Shown in pieces: positions 1 to 8,383 of a DNA stretch of 11,833 nucleotides (position 1 is the first letter of the stretch; each line of letters opens with the position of its first letter). The DNA lies in the NCBI GenBank assembly GCA_000433175.1, contig HF986671.1, forward strand, positions 1-11,833, given 5' to 3'. The translations under genes were made by a program, and so were the position numbers. The DNA comes from Prevotella sp. CAG:1058 (lineage in GTDB: Bacteria; Bacteroidota; Bacteroidia; Bacteroidales; Bacteroidaceae). The notes below the pieces were generated by a model. That model saw nothing but the letters and a program-made list of their open reading frames with translations. It was not told where the DNA came from and did no database searches.

Positions 1-55
1 AACAAAAACTGTCAACCTATTTCAGGAAAAGACAAATAAAATCATACCAATTTAC

Positions 56-143
56 AAAAGACGGTCTTTTAGCGTATAAAAGGCCGTCTTTCAGACGCTA
101 AAAGGTGGCCTTTCGCAAAGCAAAAGGCCACCTTTTACAATTA
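56..143. repeat. Four-unit 22-bp phased near-palindrome array (array 1)
   Basis: Four units begin with AAAAG at 56, 78, 100 and 122, exactly 22 bp apart. Each has the form AAAAGGnnnnCTTT plus a variable tail; the first unit reads AAAAGACGG. Neighbouring units are mutually complementary. AAAAGGTGGCCTTT (100-113) and AAAGGCCACCTTTT (123-136) form a perfect 14-bp stem with a 9-nt loop. AAAGACGG (57-64) pairs with CCGTCTTT (84-91), and TTTTAGCGT (67-75) pairs perfectly with ACGCTAAAA (95-103), so alternative folds compete. The array lies about 80 bp past the stop of the phosphoesterase gene and may act as a bidirectional terminator or 3'-end stabiliser. A second array with the same period lies at 8286-8373. 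The structure is seen directly; the function is inferred. Confidence 0.85.
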
Positions 144-177
144 CACAGGATAAGTGCTGATAATCAGATATTTACAT

Positions 178-198
178 GCTGTCTGCCAATAAGACAGC
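178..198 (-). terminator. Small hairpin after the phosphoesterase gene
   Basis: GCTGTCT (178-184) and AGACAGC (192-198) form a perfect 7-bp stem with a 7-nt loop, 27 nt beyond the stop codon of the phosphoesterase gene. No clean U-run follows on the minus strand. It may be a weak or factor-assisted terminator or a 3'-end protecting hairpin ahead of the stronger array structures at 56-143. Confidence 0.35.
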
Positions 199-224
199 CT
201 ACACATCATCACTGCATCCTAACC

Positions 225-2432
225 TTACTTTCCGAGCCACTTGAACATGCGGTCAGGATAGTTGGTTATAATGGCGTCAACGCCCGCACCGGCCACACGC
301 TGGGCGTCGGCCTTGCTGTCTACCGTATAAGGTATGACACGCATGCCGTCCTTGTGCGCACGCGATACGAAGTCAGCAGTTATGAGCGGGAAGTCGGGGC
401 TTATGGCGTATGGCTTGAAGCCAAGGCGCTTCATGGCCTCGTCGTATGTACCAGCCGACTTGTCTATTAAATAAAGCAGGCGGATGTTAGGATACTTCTC
501 ATGAATGTATTTCAACGTACGTATGTCGAAACACTGCAACAACAAGCGCGAGCCGAGACTGCGCGAGCTAAGCGCACGCACACAGGCGTCGGCAAACGCC
601 TTATAATCGGGCGACAGCTTGCCGTCCTTGCCGACGGCTGACTTTATCTCGACCGTATAGTTTACAGGGCCGAGAGAGTGGGCATGGCAGTATGTCTCGA
701 CAGAGTCGATAAGGTCGGTAAGCAGCGGTATGTGCGTAGCCACGTTCTTGCGGCCGGGGAATTTGCTGTCGGCCTTGTTGCCGATGGTAAGTTTCTTCAG
801 GTCGGCGTATGTGTTGGCATAGATAGGATACTTCTTATCATAGCCCTTGAGATAAGGATCGTGCGACACGACCACTTGTCCGTCGCGTGTCACATGCAGG
901 TCAAACTCAAGGTCGGTCACGCCTATTTTCACAGCATTGAGCATTGCCGGAATAGTGTTTTCAGGATAAAGCCCAGCACCTCCGCGGTGGGCGATAACCT
1001 CTACAGACGGCTGCAAGGTAGCCGAATACTTCTCACCGAAGCGGTTGGTGAACACTACCCGTATGCTCTTATACTTCCCTACCGGGCGGCAGCGGAACAG
1101 GTGCGAAGTCTCTGAACCGTATGCACGCTTTGCCGAACGCGAGGCATACTCCTCGTCGACATCGGTGAAACGCTCCATGGCGCCCATGGGCTTGCCGTCC
1201 TGATACCACTCCACACGGCACTTCTTGTCGTAATCCCACACGTTGGCAACAACATATCCGGGCTGCGTCTTGAAGTCGCCCTGCTTGTAAATACGAATCT
1301 GGTGGGACAGAGGAAAACCCGTCGACTTGTAGTGCCAGCGCACATCCTGGGCGTCGACGTCGACTATCAAATAACCGTTGGGAGCGCCGCAACGGTTAAT
1401 CCATCCCGACCACCATGCTCCGCAGGCAGCTCCGATGTTGTGCTGGTAAAGGTTTTCGTTGACCTGGATGTTCTGGTAATAGTGCGTGTGGCCGCAGAAC
1501 ACGTGGACACGGTAACCACGCAGAAGACTCTCCAGCTGTGCGGCGTTACGTATGTTGCCGGCAGGACCGTCCACATTCCATCCTGCAGCATGCATATTAA
1601 GGATAACCAGCGAACCTTTAGGCACATACTTCAAGTCGCGCTCGAGCCATGTAAGCCGTCTGTCAGTAAGTTTCTCCTGGTATTTCTTGTTTCCCGCATA
1701 GTCGATGCTGTTAAGCGTTATGACGTGCGCCTTGCCTATGTTGAACGAATAGTCGGTAGGTCCGAAATGGCGGTTATACTCCATCTCGCCGTAGACAGGC
1801 GTGCCCTTGGGCATGTTGTCAATACCCTTCCACCGGCAGTCGAAGTCGTGGTTGCCTATGCACTGGAACATTGTCATGCCTGTATTCTTGACCGACTTTA
1901 TGTAATCTGCGTAAATCGGCATGTTGTCGAACACCATGTCGCCGAGCGCAATGCCCACGACCTCAGCCTTGCGGCTAAGGGAATCGACGGTGTGGCGTAT
2001 GTCTGCCATCGCCTCCGAACGCCAGCGGCGCATGTCTGACGCCGTTCTTACCTGCGGATCGGATATGGCAATGTAGTGGAAACGGTTGCTGTTGTTTCTC
2101 CGTGGCTCGAGAACAAAGTTGCATCCGGACTTGACCGCCAGATTAACACGGCGGTAGAATCCTGATGCGATGCCGTCCTTGGCTGGCAGACGGTAAGCCG
2201 CCGGCGTGGAAATACTGATGAATTTGCTCACCATCGTATCGGTGCGCAACGCCCAGCGGCCCTGTGCGTCGGTCTGCGTGAAGTTTACGCCATCGTTTAC
2301 CACGACACCTTTGATGCCACGTCCAGAAGTGTCCTTAACCGTACCCGAAATGTTGAATATGGCAACCTGGGCTACGCCGCTGCTAATGAACAATGCGTTC
2401 AGTAACAGCGCAAAAAATACTTTCATCTTCAT
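225..2432 (-). CDS. Exported calcineurin-like metallophosphoesterase fused to a glycerophosphodiester phosphodiesterase
   Basis: This 735-aa protein has two phosphoesterase modules. A type I signal peptide (about 1-22, ending SSGVAQ) predicts export. An Ig/CarboxypepD-like MetallophosN domain spans about 28-110. The metallophosphoesterase core (about 118-320) shows D125-x-Q127, GDMVFD (164-169), GNHD (193-196), H281 and GHTH (314-317). The D-x-Q form replaces the usual D-x-H and, as I recall, is normal in this Bacteroidota family. A MetallophosC-type domain (about 330-475) contains AACGAWWSG. From about 477 to the end is a GDPD barrel with H482-R483, PENT (490-493), E509-x-D511, H524, YTVEIK and ITNYPD, so the catalytic set is complete. 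GDPD enzymes cleave glycerophosphodiesters to glycerol-3-phosphate and an alcohol; the first module could then remove phosphate or open other diesters (inference). The start lies 13 nt after the preceding stop, so the two genes are probably co-transcribed. Domain calls are strong; the substrate is unknown. Confidence 0.9.
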   Translation of the reverse strand: MKMKVFFALLLNALFISSGVAQVAIFNISGTVKDTSGRGIKGVVVNDGVNFTQTDAQGRWALRTDTMVSKFISISTPAAYRLPAKDGIASGFYRRVNLAVKSGCNFVLEPRRNNSNRFHYIAISDPQVRTASDMRRWRSEAMADIRHTVDSLSRKAEVVGIALGDMVFDNMPIYADYIKSVKNTGMTMFQCIGNHDFDCRWKGIDNMPKGTPVYGEMEYNRHFGPTDYSFNIGKAHVITLNSIDYAGNKKYQEKLTDRRLTWLERDLKYVPKGSLVILNMHAAGWNVDGPAGNIRNAAQLESLLRGYRVHVFCGHTHYYQNIQVNENLYQHNIGAACGAWWSGWINRCGAPNGYLIVDVDAQDVRWHYKSTGFPLSHQIRIYKQGDFKTQPGYVVANVWDYDKKCRVEWYQDGKPMGAMERFTDVDEEYASRSAKRAYGSETSHLFRCRPVGKYKSIRVVFTNRFGEKYSATLQPSVEVIAHRGGAGLYPENTIPAMLNAVKIGVTDLEFDLHVTRDGQVVVSHDPYLKGYDKKYPIYANTYADLKKLTIGNKADSKFPGRKNVATHIPLLTDLIDSVETYCHAHSLGPVNYTVEIKSAVGKDGKLSPDYKAFADACVRALSSRSLGSRLLLQCFDIRTLKYIHEKYPNIRLLYLIDKSAGTYDEAMKRLGFKPYAISPDFPLITADFVSRAHKDGMRVIPYTVDSKADAQRVAGAGVDAIITNYPDRMFKWLGK

Positions 2433-2445
2433 ATCAGAATATTTA

Positions 2446-2979
2446 TCATCTTACAAGTTCAACTTTCTCAAACAGTCTGATAACGTCCTCGCCGGTCTTT
2501 GCCTGCCTGGCGGCGTCCTCGAAGCTCTTGGTGTTGCTGTCGAAGCAAATAACGTTGGCACAGTCCAATATGTGCGACATCGTGCTTACGGCCTCCGCCT
2601 GTGTCATCACATTCTTCTTCAAGGCCTTTCTGACATACTTGTTGGCACGCTTTACGGCGTTATATATCGCAGGTTTCACAAACTCGTAACCTGAGTTTGA
2701 CAGTCCCACGCTGACAGAATATTCATGAGTATAGTTCGCTAAGAAGGTATTCCATTTCTCCGTAACGTCACCGCCAAGATAATGCTCTTCGCTGAAAGTC
2801 GTCTTGGCTACAGGAATATCACCATAGGTATGAAAAACAAAAGTCTTTGCGACGGTGCTTCCCGTTGTCGCGGTTGTAGCAGTATTGTCGCCGGCCATAC
2901 TGCTGTAATTCAGGGCAAGATCCTGCGCGCCGGCCGATACAGCCACGCACATCATGATTAACGCTAACATCTTCTTCAT
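2446..2979 (-). CDS. Small exported protein of unknown function
   Basis: I do not recognise this 177-aa protein. Residues 1-19 (MKKMLALIMMCVAVSAGAQ) are a clear type I signal peptide with no lipobox cysteine, so a soluble periplasmic or secreted protein is expected. After cleavage comes a Thr/Ala-rich low-complexity stretch (about 31-45), then a mixed region with aromatic residues (FVFHTYGD, EEHYLGG). The C-terminal half is charged and probably helical (KRANKYVRKALKKN), with two cysteines close together (DCANVICFD). No enzyme motif is visible. It sits between the SusD-like gene and the phosphoesterase gene, 13 nt upstream of the latter, so it probably shares their substrate or complex (inference). 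Normal start, clear signal peptide and coupling to a strong gene support it as real. Confidence 0.8.
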   Translation of the reverse strand: MKKMLALIMMCVAVSAGAQDLALNYSSMAGDNTATTATTGSTVAKTFVFHTYGDIPVAKTTFSEEHYLGGDVTEKWNTFLANYTHEYSVSVGLSNSGYEFVKPAIYNAVKRANKYVRKALKKNVMTQAEAVSTMSHILDCANVICFDSNTKSFEDAARQAKTGEDVIRLFEKVELVR

Positions 2980-3007
2980 AATTCTATATCCTTTATTTCT
3001 TTAAGTA

Positions 3008-3015
3008 CAAACATA
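3008..3015 (-). promoter_or_regulatory. Possible internal -7 box before the small exported protein gene
   Basis: On the minus strand the sequence reads TATGTTTG, an exact match to the Bacteroidota -7 consensus TAnnTTTG, 28 nt upstream of the ATG at 2979. No TTTG is present at the expected -33 distance, where a GC-rich hairpin lies instead. An internal promoter is possible but weakly supported. Confidence 0.2.
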
Positions 3016-3028
3016 ACTGAACACCGCC

Positions 3029-3056
3029 GCCACCCTCCGCAACAACAGAGGGTGGC
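3029..3056 (-). other. Intercistronic hairpin between the SusD-like and small exported protein genes
   Basis: GCCACCCTC (3029-3037) and GAGGGTGGC (3048-3056) form a perfect 9-bp GC-rich stem with a 10-nt loop in the 120-nt gap. No U-run follows on the minus strand, so a simple intrinsic terminator is unlikely. It fits a processing or stability element that sets unequal expression of susC-susD relative to the two downstream genes. The stem is seen; the role is inferred. Confidence 0.5.
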
Positions 3057-3099
3057 CACGTTAAATTTTAAAAATGCTTCAAAAATCGTACCAACACCA

Positions 3100-4548
3100 T
3101 CATTTCTGCCAAATAAGTTTGTTGTAAAAATCATCACCGCCCATTGACTCCTTGGCTGCATCATAGTTTGCCTTGTTTGTGCGCTGCAATATCGAAGGAT
3201 ACTTGAAGCGCTTCAACATGTGCTTTGAAGAGTCAACGCCCGGGCCGACAGGTATCTCCGGGTAACCAGTGCGGTTGTGTTCAAACCACTGCTGGTAGTC
3301 GCAGAAGAACAGTGCATAGAACTTCTGTTCGATTATCCTCTCAAGAGTTCCATCGTAAGCTGTCTCGGGATTATCAAAATAGTCGGCTGGAACTTCAACG
3401 CCCCACTGTTCAATTGCTGCCGTTACGGCCTGCCTGTATAGTTCTGCAGCATCTGCGGAAATGACACCGCGCTGTGCAAGTTCCGCCTTGATGAACAAGA
3501 CTTCGGGATAAGTCATAAGCTGCAGACGCATAGGCGCTACGGCAAGGTTATCCGTATTTGGCTGCGACGCCGATATCGAAGGCAACACCTGGTAACCGCT
3601 CTGAATGCCGTAGTAGCCGGTAACGCCGTCATTAGTTGCCGTACGGGCGAACACGGGCAGGCGCGGATCGTTCCATTGCTTAAGGGTATTTACAAAGAAT
3701 TCTGACAATACCAGATAAGACGTGAAGTCTGAAGGACGCGCCAGAGGGGCTTCCTCCGGGGCTACTCCGCTAATCGAGACCATTGCCGATTCATCGTTTG
3801 ACTCGAATACAGGATACTTGTCAGGATTTTCAACCATCTCTTTCAGTTTGTCCGCCGTGTCAAGTCCCGGTACGTCTATCACACGGAGCAGTGCCCTCAT
3901 ACGCAATGAATTGGCAAACTTCTTCCATAACATTATGCCTTCGGTGTCCGCATCAGAAGAGCAATAGAGCATATCGCCCGATGAATTAAACTGAAGTCCC
4001 TTGGACGTGTCGTACAAGCTGTTAGCCTGGTCGAGCATGTCTATAATCTTTACATAGACATCCTGCTGCTTGTCGAAACGTGGTTGGTATAGGCCCTCCT
4101 CGCCCCGGCAGGCTTCGTCAAAGGGAATATCGCCAAATGCATCAGTCAGCAATTCGAATATCCAGCCCTGCAAAGTCAGCGACAACGCCATGTAGTTGGC
4201 ATCTCCTGCCTGCTCGCCGTAAGTGTAAATCTTCTTTGCGTTGGTCAGCCAGTAATAATAATTAGTCCAAGTACCATCTCCTGAAGCGTCGGTGGCATTA
4301 TACCAGCCTATGCCTGACGTCGAACTTGTTGACACACACAACTGCATAAGCTGGAATGTCCATGAATTGTAACGGTTCCAATTATAGGTCGACATGCCGT
4401 ACATGACCGGACGTACGAAACTGCCGGCATTGGCCTGGCTCATGTGTGTTGGATCGGTATTGAGCTCGTCGAACGACTCGTGGCAAGAAGTCAACAATAA
4501 TGCAGGGGCTGCGATGGCGAGCATGACGTTTCTTATCAATAATTTCAT
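3100..4548 (-). CDS. SusD-like outer-membrane nutrient-binding lipoprotein (SusD/RagB, SusD-like_2 type)
   Basis: This is the surface-exposed lipoprotein that caps the paired SusC channel and captures substrate. The chosen ATG gives MKLLIRNVMLAIAAPALLL followed by TSC, a lipoprotein signal peptide with lipobox cysteine at residue 22; the product is 482 aa. The frame is open to an ATG at 4578 inside the upstream gene, but that adds ten hydrophilic residues before the signal peptide and was rejected. Family marks are SFDELNTDPT just after the lipobox (25-34), LTDAFGDIPFDEA (134-146) in the helical TPR-like core, and the FKYPSILQRTNKANYDAA and IWQK tail. The start lies 16 nt after the susC stop, so translation is probably coupled. 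The type resembles SusD-like_2 (PF12771) more than classical starch SusD; its ligand cannot be read from sequence. Aromatic residues near the N-terminus (YNWNRYNSW) may line the binding face (inference). Confidence 0.93.
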   Translation of the reverse strand: MKLLIRNVMLAIAAPALLLTSCHESFDELNTDPTHMSQANAGSFVRPVMYGMSTYNWNRYNSWTFQLMQLCVSTSSTSGIGWYNATDASGDGTWTNYYYWLTNAKKIYTYGEQAGDANYMALSLTLQGWIFELLTDAFGDIPFDEACRGEEGLYQPRFDKQQDVYVKIIDMLDQANSLYDTSKGLQFNSSGDMLYCSSDADTEGIMLWKKFANSLRMRALLRVIDVPGLDTADKLKEMVENPDKYPVFESNDESAMVSISGVAPEEAPLARPSDFTSYLVLSEFFVNTLKQWNDPRLPVFARTATNDGVTGYYGIQSGYQVLPSISASQPNTDNLAVAPMRLQLMTYPEVLFIKAELAQRGVISADAAELYRQAVTAAIEQWGVEVPADYFDNPETAYDGTLERIIEQKFYALFFCDYQQWFEHNRTGYPEIPVGPGVDSSKHMLKRFKYPSILQRTNKANYDAAKESMGGDDFYNKLIWQK

Positions 4549-4564
4549 TGTATTTCTCTTTTTA

Positions 4565-7500
4565 TTAGAATGATACATTTAAGTTTAAGCCGTACGAGCG
4601 TGTACTAGGCAGAGTTCCCACCTCGACTCCTGTAACCATTGTACTTCCGTCAAGCGAGACTGTCTCCGGGTCAAACATCGGATAGTCAGTTATGCAGAGC
4701 AAATTGCGTCCGTAAACACCAATGCTGGCTTTCTTGATGAACGTATTGTGCAACCATTTTGCCGGGAAGTCGAAGTCAATGCGGAGTTCACGTAGCTTCA
4801 GGTACGAAGCATCAAACGAGTTAGTCTCGACATTGGCAATCCTATATGTTTCCTTATTATATTTCTCAACTGTCGTTATTGTCGTATTCGGGCTGTAAGT
4901 ACCATCCCCATTATCAACAACGCCCGGTGCAATCATGTAAACCCCGTCAAGTAGAGTGTAGCCGGCGTCTGTAATCTGCTTGGCTATCTCGGGGTCCGTT
5001 ATGTCAAGATAGAACGGAGTGCCTGGCAAACGGCCGTTAAGGCTCTCGGTAATGTGGCCCTGCTCCATCATCTTATGGTGCGACTGAGAGTATATCAAGC
5101 CTCCGTATTGTCCGTCCCAGGACATCGACAAGCGCCAGTTCTTATACTTCAGAGTCGTATTGAAACCACCCTTCCAGTCCGCATAGGCACAACCTACGTA
5201 TTCGATAGCATCGGTACGCTCAGGCAGACCATCGCTGCCGATGATAACCTGGCCGTCCTCATTGCGCTTCAACTTATAACCCCAAAGGTCTCCGGTCGTT
5301 CCTCCTACCGTACCGATTATCGACACATTGCCGCTGACGTACGAACCGATAACCTGCTGTTCGTCAGCCTCGGGCGAGAGTGAAAGAATCTTGTTGTCAT
5401 TCTTTGACCAGTTTACCGTTACGTTCCATTCCCAATCCTTTGTCTTTACAGGCATTGCATGAAGCACCAATTCCAAACCTTGATTACGTACGCATCCGGA
5501 ATTAATGGTTCCCTTAGTATAACCGGTTGTCGGATCGAACGGTGCGTCAAGTATCTGGTTCTTTGTCCTATTATAATAATATGTAGCATCAAGACCGAGC
5601 CGGTTGTTAAACATGCGGAAGTCAAATCCTACTTCATAAGTATTAGATATCTCGGGCTTGAAACCGGCATTAAATAATGTCGAAGATGTGACAAGCGAGC
5701 CGGCGAAGGGGCTTGTCTCATAATATCCGGACGTTTTATAAGGATCAGTATCGTTACCGACCTGTGCCCAAGATGCACGCAGTTTAAGCAAGTTTATCTG
5801 TTCGGGCATTCTTACCATTTCGTTAATAATACCACTTACGCTCACAGAAGGATAGAAGAACGAACGGTTGTTTTTCGGAAGTGTTGACGACCAGTCGTTG
5901 CGGCCGGTGATGTCAAGGAAGAGTTTGTTCTTGTATGAGAAGTTTGCTGTAAAATAAAGGCTGTTAACCTGTTTCTTATAAATGGTTGTACGCACTTGAG
6001 GGTCAGACACACCATTGGCCAGGCTGTATACTCCCGGGGTATTAAGACCTATCACGGCTGCTGAAAGCAAGTCGTAATAAGAATACATTATGTTTCCGCC
6101 GACAGCCGCATTAACGTTGAGCCCGTTCGAGAAACTGTTATGGTAAGTCAGCAAAGCGTCACTGTTAATCTCATAGTCTATTATATTCTGCTTCTTGAAG
6201 TATCCGTTAGGGAACACCCTGTCACTCATTGGCCTGTGCTGCTCCTGCATTTGTGCAGAAAGCTGTATGCCCGAGCGCACCATGAAATCAAAATGCCGGC
6301 TGAGCTGCGCCGTAGCTGAAGCTGTTGATATGACACTATGCTTGGTTGAAGGATTCTCCGATTCGTAAAGCACCACATACGGGTTAGGCAGGTATGAGCT
6401 GAAAGGACGTATCTGGTTGACGTTCTCCTGTCCCTTGTACCACATGGGTTTGAACCAGTCAAGATTGAAGTTAGGATTCTGGAAAATAAGGAAATATGAG
6501 ATTGAATTGCTGTTGTAACTCAATGAAGGCACGTTGGCCGCGTCGCGGTAAGTGTAAGACGTCTTGAAATTGAGTTTGACCCTGCGTGAAAGCTGCTGGT
6601 TGGCCGACACGGAAGCCGTGATACGCTCGTAACCAGTATTTGGCAATATCCATTCGTTCTTGGAGTGGGTAAACGACACGCGCATGCTTCCCCTGTCGCT
6701 CTTGCCGGTCAGGGCTACAGAATTAGTCATAGTATATCCTGTCTGGAAAAGGTCTGAATGGTTGTTACGGTATGGCACCCACGGCGTAGGCGACAAACCC
6801 CTTCCTTCAAGTTCGGGGTCGTACTGGTAATAGTACTGGCCGTCGAAACGCGGACCGTAAGCGCTACTTGTGCCGGAGGTACTCGAATTGCCATCTTCAG
6901 CGGCTCCATACGAATAATACAGCTGTCCGGCATATTCCGTGCCAGCTTTTCCAATATACGATGGCAGGCCCTGACCGAACTCGTACTGATAATCAGGGAA
7001 ATGGGCTGCCACATCCCATGAGTTGTTGAAACTGTAAGTTACTCCCCACCCATTATTGGCATCGGCACCAGACTTAGTGGTAACCATTATGACGCCGTTG
7101 GCCGCGCGCGAACCGTAAAGGGCGGCAGCACTTGCACCCTTAAGCACCTGTATGCTCTCTATGTCGTCAGGGTTAAGGTCGGAGAAACCGTTACCATAGT
7201 CAACAGAGTTTTCACTGTTGTCGCCTGCGCCGTATGATGTTCCGGGATTATTCATGGGACTCGACATCGGCACACCGTCAACCACAATAAGTGCATTATT
7301 GCCATCGGGGTTGAGTGATACATCGCCACGAAGCGAAATCTTCGTCGACGACAACGGGCCGCCGGCAGATATTACGTTAAGACCTGCCACCTCGCCCTGC
7401 AATGCCAATGACCAGTTTGAAGGCATAGCCGCTGTTATCTTTGATCCGTCTACTGTTTCAGTGGCAAAACCAAGACCTTTCTCCTCACGCTTGATGCCAA

Positions 7501-7852
7501 GTGCGGTTACAACGACGTTGCTTAGTTCGATGGTTCCATCGCCCAACTTGGCGTCAACCACACTCTTACCGCCCCATGCAATGGTTTGCGAGGAATAACC
7601 TACATAATTAAATGTCAACGAATCGGTCTTTGCAGGCGTCTTGCTGACGGTCATCCTGTATTTCCCGTCAATGTCTGTTACGACTCCGCTCTGCTTCAAA
7701 CTATTCATCCTTACGGTAACACCGATTAGGGGCTCGCCCGAATCGTTGGTCACCGTGCCTGTGACGACACGGGTTTGAGCGTACAGCGACGAAGGAACAA
7801 GTAAGACCGCCCCTGCCACACACGTCTTGGCAATTGAAGTAAAATCAAACAT
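4565..7852 (-). CDS. SusC/RagA-type TonB-dependent outer-membrane transporter
   Basis: This 1095-aa protein is a full-length SusC-family importer driven by TonB-ExbBD, opening through a plug beneath its SusD partner. The signal peptide ends at SSLYAQ (about residue 26). A CarboxypepD-reg-like domain spans about 28-104. NVVVTALG (102-109) is the TonB-box region, followed by REEKGLGFA. The plug (about 121-265) contains [21 protein letters not shown] and [20 protein letters not shown]. The rest is a 22-strand-type barrel ending in the aromatic NLNVSF. An in-frame TAA four codons upstream fixes the start. The n-region is unusually poor in positive charge (one Lys, one Asp). There is no STN domain, so no sigma/anti-sigma signalling is expected. 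It leads the four-gene operon, and the lack of carbohydrate enzymes nearby argues against a standard glycan locus. Substrate unknown. Confidence 0.95.
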   Translation of the reverse strand: MFDFTSIAKTCVAGAVLLVPSSLYAQTRVVTGTVTNDSGEPLIGVTVRMNSLKQSGVVTDIDGKYRMTVSKTPAKTDSLTFNYVGYSSQTIAWGGKSVVDAKLGDGTIELSNVVVTALGIKREEKGLGFATETVDGSKITAAMPSNWSLALQGEVAGLNVISAGGPLSSTKISLRGDVSLNPDGNNALIVVDGVPMSSPMNNPGTSYGAGDNSENSVDYGNGFSDLNPDDIESIQVLKGASAAALYGSRAANGVIMVTTKSGADANNGWGVTYSFNNSWDVAAHFPDYQYEFGQGLPSYIGKAGTEYAGQLYYSYGAAEDGNSSTSGTSSAYGPRFDGQYYYQYDPELEGRGLSPTPWVPYRNNHSDLFQTGYTMTNSVALTGKSDRGSMRVSFTHSKNEWILPNTGYERITASVSANQQLSRRVKLNFKTSYTYRDAANVPSLSYNSNSISYFLIFQNPNFNLDWFKPMWYKGQENVNQIRPFSSYLPNPYVVLYESENPSTKHSVISTASATAQLSRHFDFMVRSGIQLSAQMQEQHRPMSDRVFPNGYFKKQNIIDYEINSDALLTYHNSFSNGLNVNAAVGGNIMYSYYDLLSAAVIGLNTPGVYSLANGVSDPQVRTTIYKKQVNSLYFTANFSYKNKLFLDITGRNDWSSTLPKNNRSFFYPSVSVSGIINEMVRMPEQINLLKLRASWAQVGNDTDPYKTSGYYETSPFAGSLVTSSTLFNAGFKPEISNTYEVGFDFRMFNNRLGLDATYYYNRTKNQILDAPFDPTTGYTKGTINSGCVRNQGLELVLHAMPVKTKDWEWNVTVNWSKNDNKILSLSPEADEQQVIGSYVSGNVSIIGTVGGTTGDLWGYKLKRNEDGQVIIGSDGLPERTDAIEYVGCAYADWKGGFNTTLKYKNWRLSMSWDGQYGGLIYSQSHHKMMEQGHITESLNGRLPGTPFYLDITDPEIAKQITDAGYTLLDGVYMIAPGVVDNGDGTYSPNTTITTVEKYNKETYRIANVETNSFDASYLKLRELRIDFDFPAKWLHNTFIKKASIGVYGRNLLCITDYPMFDPETVSLDGSTMVTGVEVGTLPSTRSYGLNLNVSF

Positions 7853-7950
7853 GTTAATACCTTATTTTAAATTTATGTAATACGACATGGACCGGACGAT
7901 AAACCGCCGAGCATGCATAAGCGCTATGTCCAACCACGACCTATCGCGTA

Positions 7951-7976
7951 CAAAGGTATTTGCACTTTTTTACAAA
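7951..7976 (-). promoter_or_regulatory. Probable susC operon promoter
   Basis: On the minus strand TACCTTTG (7951-7958) matches the Bacteroidota -7 consensus TAnnTTTG exactly. A TTTG (7973-7976) lies upstream, but the 14-nt spacer is shorter than the usual roughly 19 nt. Initiation near 7944 would give a leader of about 90 nt. The AT-rich upstream stretch (7960-8050) holds a small dyad, GTAGA-5 nt-TCTAC (8032-8046), that could be an operator. Confidence 0.45.
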
Positions 7977-8285
7977 AAAGATGCGGTAAAAATACAAAAA
8001 TATTAAAGATTTAGACGAAAGGCACAAATTAGTAGACGGAATCTACAAAATTAAGAATACAAAAGTTAACAACTGCATATAGCCCCATGACTGGCTACGC
8101 AAAAGGCTTAATACTAAAAAAGGCGCAGCCCAAAGTATGCATCATAAACCAATGGTACTCAAGCACTTAACAACAAACATGGCACCAGCCCTACTGCTTG
8201 CACGCACCACTTAGAAGCGTTGTTAAGACAACTCTGCCGATACAGTTTTGCAGGCCATACCGTCAAGAACGGCCGGTCATATTAT

Positions 8286-8373
8286 AAAAGGTAACCTTTG
8301 ACGACGCAAAAGGTAACCTCTTGGCCGGTAAAAGGCAACCTCTTGCAGTTCAAAACATGACCTTTTGGAAAGC
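8286..8373. repeat. Four-unit 22-bp phased near-palindrome array (array 2)
   Basis: Units start at 8286, 8308, 8330 and 8352, exactly 22 bp apart. The 16-nt cores are AAAAGGTAACCTTTGA, AAAAGGTAACCTCTTG, AAAAGGCAACCTCTTG and the diverged AAAACATGACCTTTTG, each followed by a 6-nt variable tail. The core is close to the odd palindrome AAAGGT-A-ACCTTT. Adjacent copies can pair as hairpins with a single central mismatch. The period, unit number and core match array 1 at 56-143. This array lies beyond the buk terminator and about 310 bp upstream of the susC -7 box, so it could affect either transcription unit. The pattern is direct; the role is unknown. Confidence 0.85.
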
Positions 8374-8383
8374 GTAATGATTT

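Noticed and set aside
56..143. CRISPR array
   Set aside because: Units are only 22 bp including a 6-8 nt tail, cores are imperfect palindromes, there are no spacer-length unique segments and no cas genes. The same holds for 8286-8373.
1302..2039. Long open frame on the plus strand opposite the phosphoesterase gene
   Set aside because: It is antisense to a gene with clear catalytic motifs, has no family resemblance or signal, and reflects codon bias of the real gene.
225..2432. Loss of the first metallophosphoesterase metal ligand (D-x-Q instead of D-x-H) as a sign of inactivity
   Set aside because: As I recall, the SDPQ form is usual in the Bacteroidota MetallophosN/MetallophosC family, and all other metal-site motifs are intact.
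4549..4578. N-terminal extension of the SusD-like protein to an ATG at 4578
   Set aside because: It overlaps the susC end and places ten hydrophilic residues before a proper lipoprotein signal peptide that begins at MKLLIRN.
8103..8130. GC-rich GGCTGCGCC followed by a T-run on the minus strand as a terminator
   Set aside because: The stem would be only about three to four base pairs, too short to support.
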